Positions 8,232 through 15,519 of a stretch of 64,000 bases of DNA are shown in pieces. Location of the stretch: positions 158,189-222,188 of the forward strand of contig NZ_JAHUXH010000011.1 in the NCBI RefSeq assembly GCF_019219825.1, written 5' to 3'. Position 1 is the first letter of the stretch, and every line of letters starts with the position of its first letter. The position numbers and the translations under genes are program-made. A model generated the notes under the pieces. That model was not told the origin of the DNA. It did no database searches and worked only from the letters and a program-made list of their open reading frames with translations. The DNA is from Streptomyces sp. TRM70350 (GTDB lineage Bacteria; Actinomycetota; Actinomycetes; Streptomycetales; Streptomycetaceae).

Positions 8232-10001
8232 TCAGTCCTTCTTCCCCGACGGGACCTTCCCCGACGGAACCTTCCCCGACGGGATCGAGCCGTACGCCGT
8301 CAGGAAGCGGTCCCGGAAGTCGCTCATCTTCCACACCGGCGCGTCCTGCGCGGGCCGCAGCCCGTCCGACCAGCCCCAGCCCGCGATCCTGTCCAGCACC
8401 TTCGGGTCCTTCGCGACGATCGACACCGGCACGTCCCGGCCCGCGTCATAGCCGCTGACCCGGACGATGGGCTGGTGGTCGCCGAGGAAGACAAGGACGG
8501 TGTCCTCGGTGCCGTACCGCTCGAGCCACTGGGTGAGGCTGGTCACGGAGTACTCGATGGACCTGCCGTACTCCTCCTTCGACCGGGTGCCGTCGGCGAT
8601 GATGTCCGCCGGATCGGTGCCCGCCTTCTCGATGGGGCCGAAGAGCGAGCCGTCGCCGAGGTCCTCCCAGTCGACCATCTTCGGCAGCGGCGACCACGGC
8701 TGGTGACTGGACGTCAGGATGACCTCCGCCATCAGCGGCTTGTCGCGCCGCTTGCCGTGCTCCAGCCGCTGGAACGCCTCCAGCGTGTACTGGTCCGGCA
8801 TCGTCGACCAGCTGAACTTCGGTCCCTTGTAGCCGAGTTCGAAGGCGTCGTACACGTGGTCCAGCCCGTAGAACTTCGCCTCCGGCCAGCCCTTCTGCAC
8901 ACCCGGCATGATCCCGACGGTCCGCCAGTCGCCGGTCTTCTGGAACGCCTTGGTGAGGGTGAGATGGTCCCCGGAGGTGACGGTCGCGTAGCGCTGCTGG
9001 CTGTCGACCCACAGCCCGGACAGGAACGTGGAGTGGCCGAGCCAGCTGCTGCCGCCGAACGTCGCGGAGGTCAGCCAGCCGCTCTTCGCGGCGAAACCCG
9101 CCTCGGTGAGGGCCTCGGTGCCGGTGTCGAGGGTCCGCCGGACGCCGGGGGAGATCAGTGGATCCTCGATCGCCTTGCGGCCGTAGGACTCGATGAAGGT
9201 GAAGATGACGTCCTTGCCGCGCAGATCCGGTACGAGCTGCTCGCCGGGTGTGTCGGCGAAGACGTCCGCCCTCGCCTCCCGTGCGAACGCCGCCTCGTCC
9301 CGCAGCGTCGCCTGCACCCGGAGCACTCGGCTCTGAGTCAGCGCCGCCGCGTTGCCGGCCGCGATCGGCAGCCCGGCCAACTGCAGGCCCAGCGCGGACG
9401 TCAGCGTCCATACGACGGCCGCGGCGAGCGTCGAGCGGACGGCGACCGTGCGGTGCCGGACGAGCAGGTTGCTCATCCGGACCGTCGCCAGCGTCATCAC
9501 AGCGCCGAGGAGGACGACCAGCGCGACGGCGCCGATCGCGAGCGCGATGGCTCCGGCGGCGCCCATCGTGTCCTTCGTGTACGCCTGGGCGTCGTCGAGC
9601 AGACCCCAGTCGAGGACGAGGTTGAAGCCCCGGCCGAGGTATTCGTTGAAGCCCATGTCGAGCAGGTTCAGCGCGGTCAACGCGGCGAGCCCGAGCCCGG
9701 CGACGACGGCGGCCACCAGCCGGGCACGGCGCGGCAGCACCAGCAGCACGGCGGCCCCGATGATCGCCTCCACCGGGATGCGCAGGAACGTGCCCGCCGT
9801 CATGGTCTGCAGGGTGTTGGGCAGGAGCAGCGCGATGAGGACCAGGGCCGCGGAGAGGCCGGTGGCGGTGCGGCTCAGGACGCGGATGGTGGCGGGGTGG
9901 GCGGTGCGCCGGCGGGTGAGGGGGCCTGCGGGGGGCGGGGGCTCGGTGCCGTCCGGTGCGTCATCGGTCGTGTGCCGTGGTTGACGCGTGAAGACAGCCA
10001 C
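8232..10001 (-). CDS. Membrane sulfatase/phosphoethanolamine-transferase-like protein
   Basis: A 589-residue protein with about five N-terminal membrane helices (residues 45-225) and an extracellular alkaline-phosphatase-superfamily sulfatase domain. The domain shows VIFTFIESYGR with the acidic metal ligand, GGSSWLGHSTFLSGL in the nucleophile region and VLVFLGDHQPI with the C-terminal metal ligands. The layout resembles LtaS-like enzymes and suggests transfer of a head group to a cell-envelope polymer; the substrate is unknown. The C-terminus ends in three PSGK repeats encoded by 15-bp tandem units (8242-8286). The GTG start is the first in frame. Confidence 0.88.
   Translation of the reverse strand: MAVFTRQPRHTTDDAPDGTEPPPPAGPLTRRRTAHPATIRVLSRTATGLSAALVLIALLLPNTLQTMTAGTFLRIPVEAIIGAAVLLVLPRRARLVAAVVAGLGLAALTALNLLDMGFNEYLGRGFNLVLDWGLLDDAQAYTKDTMGAAGAIALAIGAVALVVLLGAVMTLATVRMSNLLVRHRTVAVRSTLAAAVVWTLTSALGLQLAGLPIAAGNAAALTQSRVLRVQATLRDEAAFAREARADVFADTPGEQLVPDLRGKDVIFTFIESYGRKAIEDPLISPGVRRTLDTGTEALTEAGFAAKSGWLTSATFGGSSWLGHSTFLSGLWVDSQQRYATVTSGDHLTLTKAFQKTGDWRTVGIMPGVQKGWPEAKFYGLDHVYDAFELGYKGPKFSWSTMPDQYTLEAFQRLEHGKRRDKPLMAEVILTSSHQPWSPLPKMVDWEDLGDGSLFGPIEKAGTDPADIIADGTRSKEEYGRSIEYSVTSLTQWLERYGTEDTVLVFLGDHQPIVRVSGYDAGRDVPVSIVAKDPKVLDRIAGWGWSDGLRPAQDAPVWKMSDFRDRFLTAYGSIPSGKVPSGKVPSGKKD
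8242..8286. repeat. 15-bp tandem repeat x3 in the sulfatase 3' end
   Basis: Three copies of TTCCCCGACGGGACC, with one or two changes, lie in frame and encode the (PSGKV)n tail directly before the stop. Confidence 0.9.
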
Positions 10002-10115
10002 CCGCAGGTCCCTCCGTACGAAAACGCTGTGCGGCGGCGGACCCGGCGTGGGGGAACGGGTCCGCCGCCCTCTCGTACGGCCCGCCGCCCCACTCCGTTC
10101 ACCCGCGACGGAAAC

Positions 10116-12053
10116 TCACGCGCCCCCGACCGCCGTCAGCAGCGCCAGCGGCGCCGCCGCCGACCGTGACTCCCGTACGCACGCGTGCGGATACGGCACC
10201 GGCTCGGCGTGTGTGTCCCGGCCGTACCCGGCGAGGACCTCCGGCAGCCGGTGCCCGGTCGCGGTCGCCGCGTCGACCAGCGCGTGGGCGACCGCTCGGG
10301 CCTCGTCGTGCAGGCCGTAGCGCGCCAGGCCGAGGGTGATCAGCGCGTTGTCGTGTGGCCAGACCGAGCCGCGGTGGTACGACAGCGGGTGGTACGCCGC
10401 CTGCCCGGCCGCCAGCGTGCGCACGCCCCAGCCGGAGAAGAAGTCGGGTTCGAGGAGCCGCCGGCCGACGGCCTCGCCGTACTCCTTGTCGAGCAGCCCG
10501 GACCACAGCAGATGCCCGGCGTCCGAGGCCAGCGCGTCCACCTGGCGGCCGTCGCCGTCCAGGGCGAGGGCGGGGAAGGACCGGTCCGGCATCCAGAAGT
10601 CCCGCTGGAAACGGTCGCGCAGGTCACCGGCCGCCTGCTCCAGCAGCGCCGCGTACGTCTCGTCGTCCCACGCCGTGCGGGCCAGCCACGCCGTGCGGCG
10701 CAGCGCGTCGTACGCGTAGCCCTGCGCGCCCGCCGCCATCACCGGGCCGGTCGGGCGGGTGCCGTCGGCGGAGCAGATGGCGCCGGGGGAGTCCTTCCAG
10801 TTCTGGTTGGCGAGGCCGCCCCGGTCGGCGCGGTAGACGAGATAGCCGCGCGAGGTCAGCCCGCCGTGGTCCAGCATCCAGCCGACGGCCGCGCGCGCGT
10901 GCGGCTCCAGGCGGCGGGCCAGGCCGGTGTCGCCGGTCTGTTCGACGTACGACCCGAGCAGCACCAGGAACAGCGGGGTGGCGTCCACCGAGCCGTAGTA
11001 ACGCCCGTACGGCACCTGCCCGAAGTGCGCCAGTTCGCCGTGCCGCACCTCGTGCACGATCTTGCCGGGCTGGGCGACCGAACCGGCGTCCGTCCCGGTC
11101 GCCTGCGTGGCGGCGAGGGCGGGGAGGGTGGCGGCGGCCAGCTGCGGGCGGTAGGGGAGGGCGAAGAGGGAGGTCAGGAGGGCGTCGCGGCCCAGCAGGG
11201 TCAGGAACCAGGGGGCTCCGGCGGCCGGGACGCGCAGCTCCTCGCCGTCCGGGCCGGTGGCCGGGACCTGGAGCGCGGCGAGGTCGGCGAGGCCCCGCGC
11301 GCAGGCCGCCGCCAGCTCCGGCCAGCCGGTCGGGAAGGCGACGCCCTCGACGAAACTGCCCTCCAACGCGAGGAGTTGCTCGTTGACGGCGCCGGGGGAG
11401 CGGGGCACGCGCAGCGCGCGCTTCTCGCCGTGCGGGCGGGCGATGACACGAAGGGTCAGTTCGGCCGTCGCGTGTGGTGCGAGATCGAGGGTCCATACGA
11501 GGCGGCGGGCGCCCGTGCCGGTCTCCTCCACGGCGTCCGGGGCGGGGTCGGCGGTCACCGTCGTACGGGATCGCCACTCGCCGCGCCGGTAGGTGAACTC
11601 CACGCCGTCCTCGACGACCCGGCGGGAGCGGACGGCGCCGGTCTTGGCGTACGTACGGTGGTCGGAGCGCAGCTCGAACTGGTCGGCGAAGTCGGCGTCG
11701 ACGGTGAGCGCGAGGCGCACCGTGACCGGCACCGGGCGGTTGCTGGTGACGCGCAGCAGCTCCACGAACGAGCTGTCCCCGGCGGCCTGTTCCCGGAAGA
11801 TCGCGTACGCCGACGGCTCCTGCCGACCGCCGCGCGGGACGAGGACACAGCGGGCGGTGTCCCCGTCGGCCACGGGACTCAGCGCCTCGGGCACGGCCCC
11901 GTCGACGGTGAGCTGCCAGCGGCTCAGATGCCGGGCGTCGCGGACGAACAGGCCGTCCGGTGAGCTGCCGCCCCGTACGCCGCTGATGTCCCCGCCGTCG
12001 CCGACGGCGGCGAACGTCCCGCCGTGCACGAGCAGATGATGCCGGTCCGTCAT
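10116..12053 (-). CDS. Glycogen-debranching-type glucosidase (amylo-alpha-1,6-glucosidase family)
   Basis: A 645-residue cytoplasmic carbohydrate enzyme. The N-terminal 'GDE N-terminal' beta domain shows LVHGGTFAAVGDGGDISG and GLFVRDARHLSRWQL. The (alpha/alpha)6 barrel shows WFLTLLGRDALLTSLFALPY, GLANQNWKDSPGAI and GSVWPHDNALITLGL, which hold the likely catalytic acids. Its ATG overlaps the stop of the upstream hydrolase (ATGA), so the two are coupled and probably act on the same alpha-glucan or compatible-solute glucoside. A ROK regulator is divergent from the operon. The substrate is uncertain. Confidence 0.9.
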   Translation of the reverse strand: MTDRHHLLVHGGTFAAVGDGGDISGVRGGSSPDGLFVRDARHLSRWQLTVDGAVPEALSPVADGDTARCVLVPRGGRQEPSAYAIFREQAAGDSSFVELLRVTSNRPVPVTVRLALTVDADFADQFELRSDHRTYAKTGAVRSRRVVEDGVEFTYRRGEWRSRTTVTADPAPDAVEETGTGARRLVWTLDLAPHATAELTLRVIARPHGEKRALRVPRSPGAVNEQLLALEGSFVEGVAFPTGWPELAAACARGLADLAALQVPATGPDGEELRVPAAGAPWFLTLLGRDALLTSLFALPYRPQLAAATLPALAATQATGTDAGSVAQPGKIVHEVRHGELAHFGQVPYGRYYGSVDATPLFLVLLGSYVEQTGDTGLARRLEPHARAAVGWMLDHGGLTSRGYLVYRADRGGLANQNWKDSPGAICSADGTRPTGPVMAAGAQGYAYDALRRTAWLARTAWDDETYAALLEQAAGDLRDRFQRDFWMPDRSFPALALDGDGRQVDALASDAGHLLWSGLLDKEYGEAVGRRLLEPDFFSGWGVRTLAAGQAAYHPLSYHRGSVWPHDNALITLGLARYGLHDEARAVAHALVDAATATGHRLPEVLAGYGRDTHAEPVPYPHACVRESRSAAAPLALLTAVGGA

Positions 12054-13774
12054 CCCCGGTCCCCTCCCTTGGCTCCGTTGGCGCCCTTGGCTTGAAGTAG
12101 GTCGAGCGTGAGCGCGGCGGTCCAGCTGAAGCCGGTCGCCCCGCAGGCCTCGCCGGTGTGCGGGTCCACGTACTCCGCGAACCCGGAGGCGTCGGCGGTG
12201 TCGATCATCGCGTCGCGCAGGGCGTCGGCCCGCTCGCACGCGCCGTGCACCCTGAGCCCTCGCTCCACCAGCCAGCCCGTGTTGAACCACGCGGGCCCAC
12301 GCCAGTACCGGTGCGGGTCGAAGGCCTCACCGAGCAGGTCGTAACTGGGCACGAGACGAGCCCCGAAGTGCGGCCCGTCAAGCGTGCGCACGAGGGCGGC
12401 GGCGATGTCGCGGGGGAGGGTGGGGAGGAGGAGCGGGACGAGGCCGGAGACGCTGCGTTCGGGGATGAGGGGCGCGGCCGGTGAGCGGTGCTCTGTTGGG
12501 TGAGCGGTGCTCCGGAGGCCGCCTGGGGCTGTGGCGTGAGCACTGCTTGGTGGGCGGTGCTCTGCGGGGTGAGCGGTGCTTTCGGGGCGGTGCTCACTGG
12601 CGCGAGCGATGCTTTGCGGGGAGCGGTGCTCTGCGGTGCGAGCGCTGCTCGCGGTGCGTCGCTCCTCATCAGGGGCGCTGCTGGCGGAGCGTCGCTCCAC
12701 ATCAGGAGCGCTGCTCGCGGAGCCACGCTGCACCCCAGGAGCGCTGCTCGCGGGGCGCCGCTCCCCATCGAGAACGCCGCTCTCGCCTCGCCCACCCCCC
12801 ACGTCCCGGCAGAAGAACATCCCCGCCCCCGCATCCCACAACCGCTCGATCAGCACCCCCGTCAGCCGCTCCGCCCGCGCGTGCCGGGCCGTGCCCGTTG
12901 CGCCCAGTTCCCTCGCGATCCGGGCCAGCGCGTGCTCCGAGGCGATCAGCAGCGCGTTGAACGCCGGGTCCTCCACGGCGAAGTCGCTCACTCCGGCGCC
13001 CCGTCCCCCACCCGGCCCATCCCGGTACCCCCGCTCCCGGTAGTCCGTCGCCAGCCGCACATACCGCCCGTAGTCCAGGTCCGTCGGCCGGTCCTCGGGT
13101 GCGCCGTGGGCGAGGTCGGCGCGGCGGAAGGAGCGGGCCGGGGCCGGGGTGACGCGGGCGAGCGGGGCGTCCCAGCAGGGGCTGTTGTCCATGCCCTGCT
13201 CCCAGGGGTGCACCACCGAGGCGAGCCCCGCGCCGCCCAGGTCGCGCTGGTGCAGCAGGTAGCGGTGCCAGGCCGCCAGCCGCGGGTACACCCCGGCGAG
13301 AAAGCCGCGCGCCCGCGACAGCCCCGGATCGGCGCAGTGCACCAGCCACGCCGCCAGCGCGTGCACCGGTGGCTGCACGATGCCGGAGGTCTGTACGGTG
13401 CGCGGGGCGCCCGCAGCGCGCCCCGCGGTCGAGGAGCGCCAGAAGTCGGGGCTCGGGAAGTACGCGTCCAGCGGCACGGAGGGGTTGAAGACGATGTGCG
13501 GGATCCGCCCGTCGCCCCACTGCGCGGCCAGCAGCGTCTCCAGCTCCGTCTGCGCCCGTAACGGCGACACGTGCCGCAGCCCGATCGCGATGAACCCCGA
13601 GTCCCAGGACCACTGGTGCGGATACAGCCCGCGCGAAGGCACGGTCGACGTTCCGGTCCAGTTGTCCGCCAGCACCCGCTCGGCCCTGAGGTGCGGTGAC
13701 TGCGCCTCAGTGCCGGGATCGTATGCGATCGAGCGCTGTGCCGGGCGGTCGGTGACGCGGGCGGTGCGATCCAC
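12050..13774 (-). CDS. MGH1-like/trehalase-like glycoside hydrolase with an internal repeat insert
   Basis: A 574-residue (alpha/alpha)6-barrel hydrolase. Visible motifs are LYPHQWSWDSGFIAIGLRHV, GDGRIPHIVFNP, VHPWEQGMDNSPCWDAPLA and YWRGPAWFNTGWLVERGLR, matching GH63-like mannosylglycerate/glucosidase families. GTG 13774 is chosen because GGGGAG lies just upstream. Residues about 328-432 form a low-complexity insert of ERRSASSAPD- and EHRSPQS-like repeats. In relatives the chain runs straight from the CRD segment to SVSGLVPLLLPTLP. It is first in the operon with the debranching enzyme. Activity of the expanded protein is unproven. Confidence 0.85.
   Translation of the reverse strand: MDRTARVTDRPAQRSIAYDPGTEAQSPHLRAERVLADNWTGTSTVPSRGLYPHQWSWDSGFIAIGLRHVSPLRAQTELETLLAAQWGDGRIPHIVFNPSVPLDAYFPSPDFWRSSTAGRAAGAPRTVQTSGIVQPPVHALAAWLVHCADPGLSRARGFLAGVYPRLAAWHRYLLHQRDLGGAGLASVVHPWEQGMDNSPCWDAPLARVTPAPARSFRRADLAHGAPEDRPTDLDYGRYVRLATDYRERGYRDGPGGGRGAGVSDFAVEDPAFNALLIASEHALARIARELGATGTARHARAERLTGVLIERLWDAGAGMFFCRDVGGGRGESGVLDGERRPASSAPGVQRGSASSAPDVERRSASSAPDEERRTASSARTAEHRSPQSIARASEHRPESTAHPAEHRPPSSAHATAPGGLRSTAHPTEHRSPAAPLIPERSVSGLVPLLLPTLPRDIAAALVRTLDGPHFGARLVPSYDLLGEAFDPHRYWRGPAWFNTGWLVERGLRVHGACERADALRDAMIDTADASGFAEYVDPHTGEACGATGFSWTAALTLDLLQAKGANGAKGGDRG
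12483..12782. repeat. Degenerate minisatellite inside the glycoside hydrolase gene
   Basis: About 16 imperfect copies of an 11-13-bp unit close to GAGCGGTGCTCTG lie at 14-20-bp spacing. The right half shifts to a longer period with GGAGCGTCGCTCC palindromes and CATCAG spacers. The frame stays open throughout. Confidence 0.85.
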
Positions 13775-13894
13775 TCGGGGCTCCCCGAAAGACGCCGGTT
13801 GGGCCGGTTCGGCCTCGGCTACCGTAGAGTTACGTCTATTTAACACGCAAAACCCACTATGTAATGCAGGGTTGGGAAACACAAGGGGGTGCGC
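13775..13894. promoter_or_regulatory. Divergent promoter region between the hydrolase operon and the ROK regulator
   Basis: A 120-bp gap between divergent genes with an AT-rich core (GTTACGTCTATTTAACACGC) unusual for this genome. ROK regulators normally bind such shared regions. No exact palindrome is evident, so the operator is not placed. Confidence 0.5.
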
Positions 13895-15103
13895 ATGTCC
13901 GGACGCCACACGACCCAGGCCAGCGCCGGCGAGCTGCTCGAACTCGTGCGCAGCGGCCGCGCCACCACCCGTGGCGCACTCCAGCAGGTCACCGGCCTGT
14001 CCCGGGCCACCGTCGGCCAGCGCCTGGACCGCCTCTTCCGCGCGGGCTGGCTGCGCGAGGGCGCCGGCGGCCCGGTGGACTCCCCGCTCGGCGGCCGCCC
14101 TGCCATCACCCTGGAGTTCGACGACGAGCACGCGGTCGTCCTCGCCGCCGACCTCGACACCCGCCACGCCCGCGTGGCCGTCCTCTCCCTGACCGGCGAG
14201 ATCCTCGCCGAACACGGCGGCACGCTGGTCATCGAGGACGGCCCGGAGCAGGTACTCGGCGAACTCGGCCGCTGGTTCGCGGAGTTGCTGCAGAAGTCCG
14301 GCCACGGCGCCGAAGAGGTCTGCGGCATCGGCCTCGCGGTCCCCGGCCCGGTCGACACCGACACCGGCCGGGTGGTGCAGCCGCCGATCATGCCGGGCTG
14401 GGACGGCTACGACATACGCGGCCGCCTGGCCAGGTCGTTCACCGACCACACGGGTGCCGCGCCGGTCCCCGTCCTGGTCGACAACGACGCGAACCTCATG
14501 GCGTACGGCGAACAGCGCACCGGCCACCCCGACTGCTCGGCGTTCGTCCTCGTCAAGGTCTCCACCGGCATCGGCGCGGGCGTCGTCGTCGACGGCTCGG
14601 TCTACCGGGGCATCGACGGCGGCGCCGGGGACATCGGCCACATCCGGGTGCCGGAGGGCGCCGACGCGCTGTGCCGGTGTGGTTCGTACGGCTGTCTGGC
14701 CGCCGTCGCCAGCGGGGGTGCCGTGGCCCGGCGGCTGGCCGAGGCCGGGGTGCCGGCGGCGTCCGGCTCGGACGTGCGGGAGCTGCTGGCGGCCGGGCAT
14801 CCGGAGGCCGTGGGCCTGGCACGGGAGGCCGGGCGCCGGGTCGGGGACGTACTGGCGACGGTCGTCACCCTGCTGAACCCCGGTGTCCTGATGATCGCGG
14901 GGGATTTGGCCGGAACCCCCTTCCTGACCGGCGTGCGGGAACTGCTGTACCAGCGGGCACTGCCGCGCTCCACGGCCCGGCTGGACGTCGTGACCTCGCG
15001 GCTGGGGGACCGGGCGGGGCTGGTGGGGGCGGGTGCGCTGGTCGTGGAGCACCTGTACGCGCCGGAGCGGGTGGAGGAGCGGCTGCGGGCGCTGGGGGTG
15101 TGA
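13895..15103 (+). CDS. ROK family transcriptional regulator
   Basis: A 402-residue sugar-responsive repressor. The N-terminal winged helix is visible (TTRGALQQVTGLSRATVGQR). The ROK domain follows with DTRHARVAVL, GIGLAVPGPVD, DNDANLMAYGE, the GAGDIGHIRV signature and the zinc site CRCGSYGCLAA. AAGGGGG 6 nt before the ATG selects this start over GTG 13889. It is divergent from two glucan-active hydrolases, so it probably represses them until a mono- or disaccharide binds. Confidence 0.93.
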   Translation: MSGRHTTQASAGELLELVRSGRATTRGALQQVTGLSRATVGQRLDRLFRAGWLREGAGGPVDSPLGGRPAITLEFDDEHAVVLAADLDTRHARVAVLSLTGEILAEHGGTLVIEDGPEQVLGELGRWFAELLQKSGHGAEEVCGIGLAVPGPVDTDTGRVVQPPIMPGWDGYDIRGRLARSFTDHTGAAPVPVLVDNDANLMAYGEQRTGHPDCSAFVLVKVSTGIGAGVVVDGSVYRGIDGGAGDIGHIRVPEGADALCRCGSYGCLAAVASGGAVARRLAEAGVPAASGSDVRELLAAGHPEAVGLAREAGRRVGDVLATVVTLLNPGVLMIAGDLAGTPFLTGVRELLYQRALPRSTARLDVVTSRLGDRAGLVGAGALVVEHLYAPERVEERLRALGV

Positions 15104-15245
15104 CGGGCGCGTTTCCGTCTCCCTGCGACGTCCGCATGACGTCCGCATGGTGAAATCCCGCTGGCTGTGGCAGCGTGATTCTCGCCACCCTTGATAAGGG
15201 TTGCGCTCAGATGAGCGGATCTTGGGCGACTGCACTTCTCCAAGG

Positions 15246-15264
15246 GGTGGCACTCAGTGCCACC
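15246..15264. promoter_or_regulatory. Perfect 19-bp palindrome upstream of ppdK
   Basis: GGTGGCACT-C-AGTGCCACC lies within the 416-bp gap 15104-15519, about 255 bp before ppdK. It could be an operator or a small hairpin. The same gap holds TTGACT (15389-15394), a possible -35 element without a convincing -10. Nothing else recognisable was seen in the gap. Confidence 0.5.
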
Positions 15265-15519
15265 TTATGATCGTTCATCGATCGAAATCAGACGTGCTGG
15301 ATACCGCTCATACGAGCACAATGCCTGGCCTGTCGGCGAGGCTGCGTTCAAGAAGTGAAAACATCGGCCCGTCACCGCTTACCAAGCTTTGACTTTCAAT
15401 CCGGTGGCGGACAACTGGTTACAGGCTCATGTCGCACAAGTAGACGTACCCAGGCGCCTTCGATCTGGGTATGTTCCTCGCCGTCAGGGCAGCCACCGCG
15501 TCCTCGAGGAGTCGAGACC

